Shown here: positions 19,569-28,297 of the stretch, one piece after another | Position numbering within the stretch: position 1 is the stretch's first letter | Layout: each line of letters begins with the position of its first letter | Assembly (NCBI GenBank): GCA_018223185.1 | Contig: JAAEYW010000001.1 | Coordinates: forward strand, 362,163 to 426,162 | DNA length: 64,000 nt | Source: Oceanospirillales bacterium | Lineage (GTDB): Bacteria; Pseudomonadota; Gammaproteobacteria; Pseudomonadales; Balneatricaceae | Reading direction: 5' to 3' | Notes under the pieces: model-generated | The model's database searches: none | What the model was told of the DNA's origin: nothing | Seen by the model: the letters and a program-made list of their open reading frames with translations, nothing else | Program-made: the position numbers and the translations under genes

Positions 19569-19588
19569 ATATATGATTAATCATATAT
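19569..19588. promoter_or_regulatory. Palindromic operator of the arsenic operon
   Basis: Perfect 20-base palindrome ATATATGATTAATCATATAT, 21 bases upstream of the arsR start. AT-rich perfect dyads at this position are typical ArsR/SmtB binding sites, so autoregulation is likely. It could also affect the divergent radical SAM gene. Confidence 0.75.
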
Positions 19589-19609
19589 ATGGTTTTGGTT
19601 ATATTGATT

Positions 19610-19951
19610 ATGAATCCTGTCGAACTGTTTAAGTGCCTTGCTGATGAAACGCGACTTAAGTCTGTTCTGCTGATTAAGCAGAAAAAAGAGTTGTGTGTCT
19701 GCGAACTGATGGCTGCTCTTGAACTGAGCCAGCCAAAGGTCTCCCGTCATCTTGCCCAGTTGAAAAAGGCTGGCTTGTTGTCTGATCGGCGTCATGGGCA
19801 ATGGGTTTTCTACCGGCTCAATCCGGATCTTCCCCGTTGGTGCCGCAATGTGCTCTGGGAAACTATAGTGACAAACAATGACTATCTGGACGCCGAAAAA
19901 CAGCGATTAGACCAGATGAATGACCGTCCGGGTCGCAGTAAGACATTCTGA
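19610..19951 (+). CDS. arsR: ArsR-family arsenic-responsive repressor
   Basis: 113 residues from the ATG at 19610; a longer frame starts seven codons earlier inside the operator region, so the shorter form is preferred. It has the winged helix-turn-helix of the ArsR/SmtB family, with ELCVCELMAAL (Cys-Val-Cys in helix 3, about 32-36), the As(III)/Sb(III)-binding signature, followed by LSQPKVSRHLAQLKKAGL as recognition helix. Expected to repress the operon until arsenite binds the cysteines. It is first in a five-gene co-directional cluster. Confidence 0.92.
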   Translation: MNPVELFKCLADETRLKSVLLIKQKKELCVCELMAALELSQPKVSRHLAQLKKAGLLSDRRHGQWVFYRLNPDLPRWCRNVLWETIVTNNDYLDAEKQRLDQMNDRPGRSKTF

Positions 19952-19969
19952 TACGCATAAGGGAGCATC

Positions 19970-20959
19970 ATGTTTGAGATATTTACCCGGTTAGCGAACT
20001 GGCTGATCTACGATCTTGCTGGCCTGTCAGCTGAAACAAAAATGGGGCAATCGCTGCATTTTTTTGTCGAAGATACGTCTAAAATCTTCGTGCTTCTGGT
20101 GGTGATGATCTATCTCATTGCACTGTTACGGGCGTCACTCAATGTCGAGCGGGTCCGGGACTTTCTTGCCGGAAAGCATCGCGGCGCTGGCTATGTGATG
20201 GGGGCGGGGTTTGGTGCTGTAACACCTTTTTGCTCCTGTTCCAGTATTCCGGTTTTCCTGGGGTTTACTTCTGCCGGGATTCCGGTGGGAATTACTATGG
20301 CGTTTTTGTTGACCTCGCCGCTGATTAATGAGGTTGCGGTGCTGTTACTGCTCAGTCTGCTGGGGTGGAAATTTACCATTGTATATATTCTGGTCGGTAT
20401 GGCTGTGGGGATTGCGGGTGGTTTTTTTCTCGATTCGATACGGGCAGAGCGTTGGCTACAGTCATTTGCGGCTAAGGCGTTGGAACAGGGAAGAAAAAAC
20501 AGCCCTGTTGGCGGTTCTGCTGTCGCCAGTATGTCGATGACTGAGCGACATCAGTTCGCCCGCGATGAAACCCTGGAGATCTTTGGCCGGGTGTGGAAGT
20601 GGGTGATTATTGGTGTGGGTCTGGGGGCTGCACTGCATGGCTTTGTCCCGGATGGCTGGATCGAAACCCATCTGGGGAGTGGTCAGTGGTGGACAGTGCC
20701 TGCCGCTGTGGGAGTGGGTATCCCTTTGTACTCAAATGCGACCGGTGTTATTCCGGTGATGGAGAGCCTGATTACCAACGGTTTGCCAATTGGAACGACT
20801 CTGGCATTTTGTATGAGTACTGTGGCGGCCAGCTTTCCTGAATTTATTTTGCTGAAACAGGTGATGCAGTGGCGATTACTGGCGATTCTGTTTGTCATGC
20901 TGTTGTTTGCATTTACCCTGATCGGCTGGATCTTTAATTTTATTTTTCCGGTGTTATGA
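19970..20959 (+). CDS. ArsP-type/UPF0718 permease
   Basis: 329 residues with about eight to ten membrane helices. The signature PFCSCSSIPVFLGFTSAGIP (about 84-103) with its Cys-x-Cys pair, plus TSPLINEVAVLLL, marks the DUF318/UPF0718 permease family that includes ArsP, an inner-membrane efflux permease for trivalent organoarsenicals. It is 18 bases behind arsR and ahead of a CxxC thioredoxin-like protein, a recurrent pairing. Substrate (methyl- or other arsenical) is inferred from family and context. Confidence 0.83.
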   Translation: MFEIFTRLANWLIYDLAGLSAETKMGQSLHFFVEDTSKIFVLLVVMIYLIALLRASLNVERVRDFLAGKHRGAGYVMGAGFGAVTPFCSCSSIPVFLGFTSAGIPVGITMAFLLTSPLINEVAVLLLLSLLGWKFTIVYILVGMAVGIAGGFFLDSIRAERWLQSFAAKALEQGRKNSPVGGSAVASMSMTERHQFARDETLEIFGRVWKWVIIGVGLGAALHGFVPDGWIETHLGSGQWWTVPAAVGVGIPLYSNATGVIPVMESLITNGLPIGTTLAFCMSTVAASFPEFILLKQVMQWRLLAILFVMLLFAFTLIGWIFNFIFPVL

Positions 20960-20995
20960 CGCTGTGACAGCGCTATAAAACCCAGGGAGTGTGTT

Positions 20996-21232
20996 ATGAA
21001 AAATATCAAAGTGTTGGGTAGTGGTTGTGCTAAATGCACTAAAACAGCAGAGCTGATCCAGAAACTGGCAGCGGAACTCGGTGTTGAAGCCACTGTTGTG
21101 AAAGAGACCGATGCCGAAGTGATCATGGGCTATGGTGTGATGCGCACACCGGCTGTAGTGGTCGATGAACTGCTGGTACACAGCGGCAGTATTCCGACCC
21201 AGGCTGATATTGCCGGCTGGCTTCAGAGTTGA
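20996..21232 (+). CDS. Small thioredoxin/glutaredoxin-like redox protein
   Basis: 78 residues with the active-site motif GSGCAKCTKT (CAKC at about 10-13) and the cis-Pro region MRTPAVVVDE, typical of the short 'thioredoxin family / TM0996' proteins. It probably supplies or accepts thiol electrons for the neighbouring permease or for arsenic reduction. It lies between the permease and the gapdh-arsJ pair in the same orientation, with 36- and 73-base gaps. Confidence 0.85.
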   Translation: MKNIKVLGSGCAKCTKTAELIQKLAAELGVEATVVKETDAEVIMGYGVMRTPAVVVDELLVHSGSIPTQADIAGWLQS

Positions 21233-21305
21233 ATTATTGAGATAAGCAGCATTAAAACAGACAGAAAAATAGCGACATCAGGTCGTTGATAAGAGGTTGA
21301 AAAGG

Positions 21306-22310
21306 GTGGCGATTAAAGTAGGTATTAACGGTTTTGGCCGGATGGGTCGGTTGGCGTTGCGGGCAGCCTGGGGCTGGCCGGAACTGGAGTTTGTACAGAT
21401 CAATGATCCGGCAGGCGATGCTGCGACGCTGGCACATCTGCTGAATTTCGATTCGGTTCATGGGATCTGGAAACATGAAGCAAGGGCCGAAGGCAGTCAG
21501 ATGCTGATCGGAACTCACGCGTTGCGGTGTACTCAGAACAGAGCACTTGAGGACACCGACTGGTCCGGTTGCGATATCGTGATTGAAGCCTCCGGGGTGA
21601 TGAAGAGCAAAGCGAAGCTACAACCCTATCTCGATCAGGGGGTTAAGCGGGTGGTGGTGACAGCTCCGGTTAAGGAAGAGGGCGTTCTTAATGTTGTGAT
21701 GGGGGTGAATCACCATCTTTATGATAACGCAGTTCACCCTATTGTGACCGCTGCATCCTGCACGACTAACTGTCTGGCTCCGGCTGTGAAGGTGATCCAT
21801 GAGACGCTGGGTATAAAGCATGGCTCAATGACCACTATCCACGATATTACCAATACACAGACTATTCTTGACGCGCCCCATAAAGATCTGCGCCGGGCAC
21901 GGGCCTGCGGTAGCAGTCTGATCCCTACAACGACGGGTTCTGCGACTGCGATTACGCATATATTTCCAGAGCTGAAGGGCAAGCTGAATGGCCATGCGGT
22001 ACGGGTGCCGCTGGCGAATGCGTCTATCACTGACTGTGTATTTGAGTTGCAGCGGGGTACAACCGTTGATGAGGTTAACCGGTTACTGAAACAGGCTGCC
22101 GAAACTGAGTTGCAGGGTATTCTCGGCTATGAAGAGCGTCCGTTGGTATCGGTTGATTATAAAACTGACCCGCGCTCCTGCATCGTCGATGCTCTCTCAA
22201 CCATGGTAGTGAATGATACCCAGCTGAAGCTCTACCTCTGGTATGACAATGAGTGGGGCTATGCCAATCGCACCGTAGAACTGGTGCGCATGGTGGCAGA
22301 GCAGGAGTAA
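21306..22310 (+). CDS. gapdh: ArsJ-associated glyceraldehyde-3-phosphate dehydrogenase
   Basis: 334 residues from a GTG with AGAGG nine bases upstream; the TTG three codons earlier has no room for a ribosome site. NAD-binding [10 protein letters not shown] at the N-terminus and catalytic SCTTNCLAP (Cys about 149) are canonical. Four bases before arsJ, this is the known pair in which GAPDH makes 1-arseno-3-phosphoglycerate from arsenate and ArsJ exports it. A housekeeping role is less likely given the operon. Confidence 0.92.
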   Translation: MAIKVGINGFGRMGRLALRAAWGWPELEFVQINDPAGDAATLAHLLNFDSVHGIWKHEARAEGSQMLIGTHALRCTQNRALEDTDWSGCDIVIEASGVMKSKAKLQPYLDQGVKRVVVTAPVKEEGVLNVVMGVNHHLYDNAVHPIVTAASCTTNCLAPAVKVIHETLGIKHGSMTTIHDITNTQTILDAPHKDLRRARACGSSLIPTTTGSATAITHIFPELKGKLNGHAVRVPLANASITDCVFELQRGTTVDEVNRLLKQAAETELQGILGYEERPLVSVDYKTDPRSCIVDALSTMVVNDTQLKLYLWYDNEWGYANRTVELVRMVAEQE

Positions 22311-22313
22311 ACG

Positions 22314-23525
22314 GTGACTGCTGTATTATCCAGCCTGACGCCTCAATTGCGTCAGTACCTGATTGTGACCGGAAATTACTGGGCGTTCACTCTGACCGAT
22401 GGCGCCCTGCGAATGCTGGTGGTGCTGCATTTCCATCAGCTCGGTTACAGTCCTTTAGCGATCGCTCTGCTGTTTCTGTTTTATGAATTCTTTGGGGTCG
22501 TTACCAATCTGTTTGGCGGCTGGCTGGGTGCCCGTATTGGACTGAACAGAACAATGAACATCGGGCTGGGAATGCAGGTGGCGGCACTAGCCATGTTGTT
22601 AGTTCCCTCTGCGATGCTCACCGTACCCTGGGTGATGCTGGCGCAGGCGCTTTCCGGTATCGCCAAAGATCTGAATAAAATGAGCGCCAAAAGCTCGGTT
22701 AAACAGCTGGTGCCTGCCAATGCCGAGGGTACGTTGTATAAGTGGGTGGCGATACTCACAGGCTCTAAGAATGCCCTTAAAGGGGCAGGCTTTTTTTTGG
22801 GAGGTGCTTTACTCACCCTGCTGGGCTTTCAGGGGGCAATACTGGTTATGGCGGTTGCGCTGAGTGCTGTCTGGTTGTTAAGCCTGTGGTCGTTGAAAGA
22901 GGATCTGGGCCGGGCGAAAAACAAGCCTAAATTCAGCCAGATATTCTCCAAGAGCCGGGCGGTTAACTATCTGTCGGCGGCGCGGATGTTTCTGTTTGGT
23001 GCACGGGATATCTGGTTTGTGGTGGCGTTGCCGGTCTATCTGGCCAGCACACTCGGCTGGGATCACTGGTCGGTCGGGGGCTTTCTGGCGCTCTGGGTAA
23101 TCGGTTATGGCATTATTCAGTCAGTTGCGCCTTACTTCACGGGTAAACGTTCTGGCCGGGTTCCCGGTGGACGGGAAGCGTTTTTGTGGGCCTGCGGATT
23201 GCTGCTGTTGCCTGCGCTGATAGCCCTCTCGCTGACACATAATCTCTATCCCCATATCGTTTTGCTGGCCGGGCTGCTAATTTTTGGCGGGGTCTTTGCC
23301 ATCAATTCATCGCTTCACAGCTATCTGATTGTCAGCTATGCACGGGACGATGGTGCGTCAATGGATGTCGGCTTTTACTACATGGCCAATGCAATGGGAC
23401 GTCTGATCGGCACCGTGTTGTCCGGTTATCTGTTTCAGATTGCCGGCTTAACCGCCTGTCTCTGGGTTTCTGCAGTGTTTCTGGCAACCGCGGCTGCCAT
23501 TTCTCTGTTCTTACCACGGGCCTGA
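22314..23525 (+). CDS. arsJ: ArsJ, organoarsenical (1-arseno-3-phosphoglycerate) MFS exporter
   Basis: 403 residues with about twelve membrane helices of the major facilitator fold. The N-terminal YWAFTLTDGALRMLVVLHFH and FGVVTNLFGGWLGAR segments match ArsJ. It extrudes the unstable arsenate-glycolytic product formed by the upstream GAPDH, giving arsenate resistance without an arsenate reductase. It uses a GTG start three bases after the gapdh stop, so the two are probably translationally coupled. Last gene of the arsenic operon. Confidence 0.92.
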   Translation: MTAVLSSLTPQLRQYLIVTGNYWAFTLTDGALRMLVVLHFHQLGYSPLAIALLFLFYEFFGVVTNLFGGWLGARIGLNRTMNIGLGMQVAALAMLLVPSAMLTVPWVMLAQALSGIAKDLNKMSAKSSVKQLVPANAEGTLYKWVAILTGSKNALKGAGFFLGGALLTLLGFQGAILVMAVALSAVWLLSLWSLKEDLGRAKNKPKFSQIFSKSRAVNYLSAARMFLFGARDIWFVVALPVYLASTLGWDHWSVGGFLALWVIGYGIIQSVAPYFTGKRSGRVPGGREAFLWACGLLLLPALIALSLTHNLYPHIVLLAGLLIFGGVFAINSSLHSYLIVSYARDDGASMDVGFYYMANAMGRLIGTVLSGYLFQIAGLTACLWVSAVFLATAAAISLFLPRA

Positions 23526-23550
23526 CCTTCTTCCTCTCCCTCACACACAA

Positions 23551-23590
23551 CCAGAACCGGGTGCTGTGTTTCTTCCGGTTCTGGTATTAC
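23551..23590 (+). terminator. Hairpin after arsJ, probable terminator
   Basis: Ten-base perfect stem CCAGAACCGG / CCGGTTCTGG with a 14-base loop, 26 bases after arsJ. The following T tract is poor, so termination may be inefficient. Confidence 0.55.
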
Positions 23591-23707
23591 CCCCTTTAGA
23601 GTACCTCTTCATGACAATTGAGGGTTCTGTCTGCCTCTCATAATATTCTTAACAGGAATTTTATTTGCACGTCATGATGCTAACCGGACCTTATCAGGAG
23701 GGCTCAG

Positions 23708-24229
23708 ATGCAGACAGAGCAATCAAACGGGGTTGTCAGTAAACCGGTATATCAGCCGGTGGAACTGAATCCTAAATCCAGTTTTCACCTGTTTATCGCA
23801 GAGCAGAACGTAACGCCCGCGATGCAGTCACTTTATGACCACTGCCTTAAGGATAAAAAGGTCACTGTATCTTCCGATGCCAGTGATCCTGAGTTGCTTA
23901 AATCACTGGCGTGTTTTCCGTTGGTGGGCACACTCTATCTGGCAGGAACTGAGCCTTTTATATGGCGGGTGGCCAGTTATGCCCGACAGGCAGGTTTACG
24001 TCCGGATCAGATGCTGATGATGACACCGGTAACCCGCGAGCGTCATCTGTTCTGCTGTCACTGCTATCAGATAACCGAAGGGGTGACCTATTCACCGTTC
24101 ATCTGTGCCGGATGTGGTCTCAGTCTTGAAGTGACCGATCACTTTGCCCGTCTTCACAGTGCGTATTTTGGTTATCAGGCGAATGCGGAAGACCGTGCGA
24201 ATCTGCCTGAGAGAAGGGAGGTTAGCTGA
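23708..24229 (+). CDS. dmmA: Dimethylamine monooxygenase subunit DmmA
   Basis: 173 residues. The C-terminal third has two CxxC pairs (CCHCYQ and CAGCGL, about 115-140), a rubredoxin/zinc-ribbon-like site, followed by VTDHFARLHSAYFGY. This is the layout of DmmA, the small subunit of bacterial dimethylamine monooxygenase, and the gene is followed directly by dmmB and dmmC homologues. The stop overlaps the dmmB start region (TGATG). The complex converts dimethylamine to methylamine and formaldehyde with O2 and NAD(P)H in the cytoplasm. A GGAGG site precedes the ATG. Confidence 0.88.
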   Translation: MQTEQSNGVVSKPVYQPVELNPKSSFHLFIAEQNVTPAMQSLYDHCLKDKKVTVSSDASDPELLKSLACFPLVGTLYLAGTEPFIWRVASYARQAGLRPDQMLMMTPVTRERHLFCCHCYQITEGVTYSPFICAGCGLSLEVTDHFARLHSAYFGYQANAEDRANLPERREVS

Positions 24230-25197
24230 TGCGTATTACCGATCAGATTTCTGTCAGTGTTACCGCAATAAAGCAGGTAGCGCCGATGATCAAAGAGTTT
24301 ACCCTCGAACCGGTGGATGGCCTGCTAACGCCATTTTCACCTGGGGCTCACATTGTCGTAGAGATGGGCAGTTCAGGTTCCAGTGCTGATAAGCAGAGCT
24401 ATCGTAATGCCTATTCACTGATGAGTAATCCCATGTATAGCCGTCAGTATCGGATAGCGGTGCGACTGCAGGACGATTCCCGGGGCGGCTCTGTCTATAT
24501 GCATCAGCAGGTTGAAGTCGGGACACAGCTAAAGATCTCGCCTCCGGCTAATCTGTTTGCGCCCGAGTGGATGGCAAAGAAGCATGTGTTGTTTGCCGGG
24601 GGCGTGGGCATTACGCCGTTCCTGTCCTATCTGCCAGAATTGCAGCAACGTAAGGCTGAATTCGAACTCCATTATATGTTCCGCAGCCGGCAGACCGGCG
24701 CTTATAGCGCTGAACTGAGAGACACTCTGGGAACGGGTTGCAGCTGCTATGACGCTGATCTGGGTAATCGTTGTGATATCGCCGCGGTGATGTCGGGTCA
24801 GCCGTTGGGGACACACTTCTACATCTGCGGCCCTGAATCGCTGATAGACGCGGTTCGGACAACTGCTGATGCCATGGGAATTCCTGCCAGTGCGATTCAC
24901 TGGGAGGCGTTTGCCGGTGCTAAACCGGGTCAGCCCTTTGTCGTTGAACTCAGCCAGAGTGGCTTAGAGCTGGCGGTCGCGGCCAACAGCAGCTTGCTGG
25001 AAACTCTGGAAAGCGCCGATATTAAAATTCCTAACCTGTGTCGTGCCGGTGTTTGTGGCCAGTGTGTCTGTGATGTGGCAGAGGGAGAGATAGAACACCG
25101 CGACAGCTATCTCAGTGACAGTGAAAAACAATCGGGTCAGGTGATGATGCCTTGCGTATCAAGGGCTGCGGGTGAACGGCTGGTTTTAGATATTTAG
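24229..25197 (+). CDS. dmmB: Dimethylamine monooxygenase reductase subunit DmmB
   Basis: 322 residues of the phthalate-dioxygenase-reductase type: FMN/flavin domain with YRNAYSLMSNP (about 64-74), NAD domain with GGVGITPFLSY (about 124-134), then a C-terminal plant-type [2Fe-2S] ferredoxin with CRAGVCGQCVC and a distal MPC. It passes electrons from NAD(P)H to the oxygenase. Order dmmA-dmmB-dmmC with one-base overlap and a 12-base gap indicates an operon. Resemblance to VanB-type reductases is expected from the shared family. Confidence 0.9.
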   Translation: MRITDQISVSVTAIKQVAPMIKEFTLEPVDGLLTPFSPGAHIVVEMGSSGSSADKQSYRNAYSLMSNPMYSRQYRIAVRLQDDSRGGSVYMHQQVEVGTQLKISPPANLFAPEWMAKKHVLFAGGVGITPFLSYLPELQQRKAEFELHYMFRSRQTGAYSAELRDTLGTGCSCYDADLGNRCDIAAVMSGQPLGTHFYICGPESLIDAVRTTADAMGIPASAIHWEAFAGAKPGQPFVVELSQSGLELAVAANSSLLETLESADIKIPNLCRAGVCGQCVCDVAEGEIEHRDSYLSDSEKQSGQVMMPCVSRAAGERLVLDI

Positions 25198-25209
25198 GAG
25201 AGCAGAGCA

Positions 25210-26229
25210 ATGCGTGTAGCACCGAAAGATATACAGAGTTTTCGTGATGATTTTACTTATAGCAACAGTGCTGAAGCGATTGAGCGTTTCCCTTTCCCAT
25301 TCGCTGAAGATGAATATCGCTATTCGGTCAATATGGAGCCTCACCTGCCGAAAGGCGGTGAAGGTTCTGCCTATGAAAAATTTCTCGATATCGATGAGCA
25401 CTATCTGTCAGAGATGGCTGAACGGGAGATGGTGTTAAATGAGATGCCGCATCGCTGTCTGGCGATGGCGCATATGGATCTGGCCTGCTGGGATATGGTT
25501 GAGCGGGTCATGGTCTCTCTGTCAGAAGATTACCCGGACTATTTCAGCCTCACTCGTGAGGGTGATCGTTGGAGCTGGGAGAATAAACTATTGAATATTA
25601 AGGATCAGTTTACCTTTGGCGACAGCAGTTCACTGCCGATGCCGCCACTGGACTATATCGGCCGACAGGTGCAGGGCGATTTTGCGTTGCTGGATCAGCG
25701 CGAAGGCGACCTGTTTCTGGATGCCGGCATTATTACCTGCCCGGCAGACTGGTCACTGGCGTTTGATGCCGGTATGAGTTTCAAAGAGTGGCACGGTCCG
25801 GTACCGATGGCACACAGCGAAGGGATCTTTGACCGGGCGCTGAAATACCTGATCGCGATTCCGGTGGGTAAACCGGTTCGCCGTCTTAACTGGACCCTGA
25901 CCGTGAATGCCCGGATGGATACCTCGCCGGAGAAATATCATGAGTGGGGCCATGAACGTACTTCTGTCACGCCTGAAAACGTCGGTGAAAAGGTTTATCT
26001 GCGGGTCGAAGTGCAGGTGCTGGACCGGATGCCGCGTAGCAATGCGATGATGTTCAGCATTCGCACCTATCTGTTAAGTCTGGAAGACCTGGTCACTAAT
26101 AAAGAGTGGGCGGTACGGATGCACCGGGCGATGAAAACCCTGCCTGAACCCCTGATCAATTATAAAGGTTTAACCCGTTTTCACGGTACGGTGGTGGATT
26201 ATCTGTCACAGTTTGATCCGCTGAACTGA
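25210..26229 (+). CDS. dmmC: Dimethylamine monooxygenase catalytic subunit DmmC (DUF3445 haem-type)
   Basis: 339 residues, the length of the DUF3445 'haem-dependent oxidative N-demethylase' family. Recognisable stretches include DAGIITCPADWSLAFDAGM (about 177-195) and ERTSVTPENVGEKVYLRVE. It is the terminal oxygenase of the dmm complex and begins 12 bases after dmmB behind an AGGAG site. Together with Tmm and Tdm in this window it takes trimethylamine down to monomethylamine. Confidence 0.88.
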   Translation: MRVAPKDIQSFRDDFTYSNSAEAIERFPFPFAEDEYRYSVNMEPHLPKGGEGSAYEKFLDIDEHYLSEMAEREMVLNEMPHRCLAMAHMDLACWDMVERVMVSLSEDYPDYFSLTREGDRWSWENKLLNIKDQFTFGDSSSLPMPPLDYIGRQVQGDFALLDQREGDLFLDAGIITCPADWSLAFDAGMSFKEWHGPVPMAHSEGIFDRALKYLIAIPVGKPVRRLNWTLTVNARMDTSPEKYHEWGHERTSVTPENVGEKVYLRVEVQVLDRMPRSNAMMFSIRTYLLSLEDLVTNKEWAVRMHRAMKTLPEPLINYKGLTRFHGTVVDYLSQFDPLN

Positions 26230-26303
26230 TCTGTTCCGGCGTCGGGCTGTACAGTGTGCCGTCCGGCGTATTTTAAAACGGCCTGTGAATAGGGGAATGG
26301 ACA

Positions 26304-26618
26304 ATGGGGTGGCTTTATCTCTGCATCGCAGGTGTATTGGAGTGTCTCTGGGCGCTTGGGTTGAAGTATAGCGATGGCTTTACCCGCTTATGGCCCTCGG
26401 TGATCAGTATTACTCTGATCGTAATCAGTCTGGGGTTGTTGTCTCTGGCTATGCGGACTATTCCGGTAGGCACCGCCTATGCGGTCTGGAGCGGTATCGG
26501 CGCAGCCATGCTGGCGACCTACGGCATAATGTTCCTCGATGAATCGGGCAGTTTGATCAGGATCAGTTGTATCTTGATGATTATCGCGGGGGGCATTGGG
26601 CTCAAAGTGTTTGCCTGA
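26304..26618 (+). CDS. Small multidrug resistance protein, Gdx/SugE type
   Basis: 104 residues with four membrane helices. The conserved glutamate lies in GVLECLWALGLKYSDGFTRL (Glu about 13), and the LKY..GF.RLWPS and VGTAYAVWSGIGA segments match Gdx/SugE, the guanidinium/H+ antiporter branch of the SMR family, rather than the EmrE branch. It follows dmmC by 74 bases on the same strand. Export of guanidinium or of another small alkylated cation produced near this pathway is inference. Confidence 0.85.
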   Translation: MGWLYLCIAGVLECLWALGLKYSDGFTRLWPSVISITLIVISLGLLSLAMRTIPVGTAYAVWSGIGAAMLATYGIMFLDESGSLIRISCILMIIAGGIGLKVFA

Positions 26619-26934
26619 GGGTGACTCATGATCCGGATGTTTCGATTGCGCTGACTTTCAGTTGCACCGAACTGAATCAGGGACGTTGGTTGTTTCTGAA
26701 ACGCAAAGCTACTGAGGCTGTCTTTATCCCCTATTGAGACATTCATCAGATCATTATTTTGTTGCCTGCGAGGCAGTCAGTTTATCCCGACCAGTGGCAA
26801 CTATTGTTTAAAGAAAAGAGCGGTTTAAAGAACAGGGCGGTTTAACGAACAGGGCGTGTGGCACAACAATTTTTTCATTCTGGAAAATATAATTTCCTAG
26901 TCGTTGTTTTATAAATAGATAACAGGAGCTCAAT
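26619..26934. other. Intergenic region upstream of the GcvT-type gene
   Basis: No gene. The right part carries three tandem 17-base iterons (described separately) followed by an AT-rich stretch that presumably holds the promoter of the GcvT-family gene. Confidence 0.5.
26806..26856 (+). repeat. Three tandem 17-base iterons in the promoter region of the GcvT-type gene
   Basis: GTTTAAAGAAAAGAGCG, GTTTAAAGAACAGGGCG and GTTTAACGAACAGGGCG follow each other without gaps, ending 78 bases before the start codon at 26935. Uniform spacing and a promoter-proximal position suggest a regulator binding array. The 17-base period is 1.6 helical turns, so the units lie on different faces of the helix. Confidence 0.7.
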
Positions 26935-28065
26935 ATGGCAACTTCATGGCGTTATTCTGCACTGGCAGAGAGGCATCGCGCATTAGGTTCAAAGTTGGAA
27001 GATTGGAACGGTATGGGGACTCCCTGGAGCTACGACAGTGATCTGTCGCTTGCTCATGAGGCGATTCGTACTCAGGCCGGTCTGATGGATGTATCAGGAT
27101 TAAAAAAAGTACATTTCGTAGGCCCTCATGCTGAAAGCTTACTCGAGTATGCCTGCACCCGTGATATCTCAAAGCTGTATCCTGGAAAGTCAGTGTATGC
27201 CACGATTCTGAATGAGTCAGGCAAGTTTGTAGATGATTGTGTGATCTACAGAACCGGACCCAATGCATTTATGGTGGTCTTCGGCGCGGGTAATGGTTAT
27301 GAAATGCTGGTTCGTTCGTCTCAGGGGCGTCAGGTTTCTGTACTTTTTGATGACGATCTGCATGATATTTCCCTGCAGGGACCTAATGCCGTCGAGTTTC
27401 TTGCTGAGCACGTTCCGGGGATTCGCGATCTGCCATATTTTCATCATACCCAGACCCGTTTGTTTGACCGGCCGGTGATGATTTCACGCACCGGTTATAC
27501 CGGTGAAAGAGGCTATGAAATCTTCTGTAAGGCTGCCGATGTTGTCGCCATCTGGGACAAGATTCTGGAACTGGGCACCGCTTACGGCATTATTCCCTGC
27601 GCCTTTACTGCGCTGGATATGCTTCGGGTTGAGAGTTATCTGTTGTTTTATCCGTACGACAATTCCGAGATGTATCCTTTTGCCGATGAAGCCGCTGGTG
27701 ACACTTTGTGGGAGCTGGGTCTGGACTTTACCGTGTCGAAAGATAAGACCGAATTTCGGGGTGCAACAGAGCATTTCCGGCTAAAAGATCAGCAACGGTT
27801 CAAGATTTTTGGCGCTTTACTGGAAGGCCATCAGGCCGCTCAGGAGGGTGATACTGTATGGGCTGAAGGCAAACAGGTTGGTGTGATTACCTGTGCAATG
27901 TATTCACGACTAACTGAAAAGTCGATGGCGCTGGTACGTTTTGATACCGCCTATGCCGTGCAGGGCACACCTCTCGAGGTGAAGGGTAGCCTTAATGTAA
28001 CGGCGATTGCTCACTCATTGCCCTTTGATGATCCGGAAAAGAAAAAGCGCACCGCTAAAGGGTGA
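26935..28065 (+). CDS. GcvT-family (aminomethyltransferase-like) folate-dependent demethylase, DmmD-like candidate
   Basis: 376 residues of the GcvT fold: N-terminal region with AGLMDVSGLKKVHFVGPHA, the GRTGYTGE-like stretch ISRTGYTGERGYEIF (about 182-196) and a C-terminal GcvT_C domain with TCAMYSR. Such proteins move one-carbon units from amines or sulfonium compounds to tetrahydrofolate in the cytoplasm. It follows the dmmABC genes, where a GcvT-type gene (dmmD) is known from marine bacteria, so capture of formaldehyde-level carbon is plausible. A DMSP demethylase (DmdA) assignment is possible but not supported by visible features. Confidence 0.72.
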   Translation: MATSWRYSALAERHRALGSKLEDWNGMGTPWSYDSDLSLAHEAIRTQAGLMDVSGLKKVHFVGPHAESLLEYACTRDISKLYPGKSVYATILNESGKFVDDCVIYRTGPNAFMVVFGAGNGYEMLVRSSQGRQVSVLFDDDLHDISLQGPNAVEFLAEHVPGIRDLPYFHHTQTRLFDRPVMISRTGYTGERGYEIFCKAADVVAIWDKILELGTAYGIIPCAFTALDMLRVESYLLFYPYDNSEMYPFADEAAGDTLWELGLDFTVSKDKTEFRGATEHFRLKDQQRFKIFGALLEGHQAAQEGDTVWAEGKQVGVITCAMYSRLTEKSMALVRFDTAYAVQGTPLEVKGSLNVTAIAHSLPFDDPEKKKRTAKG

Positions 28066-28297
28066 TAGTTCAGTACCTATTGATTGAAGAAGGGGTGCTG
28101 TTAATGTGTCAGCAAGTGCTATTCAATCATTGTTTCCAGAGAAAAGTCAGATCAGAAGTCAGAGACTGAGGTTATTACCTGATACGGTACTCCAGTAAAG
28201 AACTTTTCCCTGGACCTAAAAGAACTATCGCGTGCTATAGCAGAAAAAATGGTCATTCGCTGTATTAATATACATCAGCTCTATTGCGACTTCGCTT
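28066..28297. other. Intergenic region after the GcvT-type gene
   Basis: Two hundred and thirty bases without a supported gene or clear terminator; nothing recognisable. Confidence 0.3.

Noticed and set aside
26230..26303. Guanidine riboswitch ahead of the Gdx/SugE gene
   Set aside because: Only 74 bases are available, and neither the large guanidine-I fold nor paired hairpins with ACGR loops can be drawn.
26806..26856. Iterons as a CRISPR array
   Set aside because: The 17-base units are directly adjacent with no spacers, and no cas genes are present.
26935..28065. Naming the GcvT-type protein as DMSP demethylase DmdA
   Set aside because: DmdA and DmmD-like proteins share the fold; context (dmmABC next door, no other DMSP genes) and visible motifs do not support DmdA.
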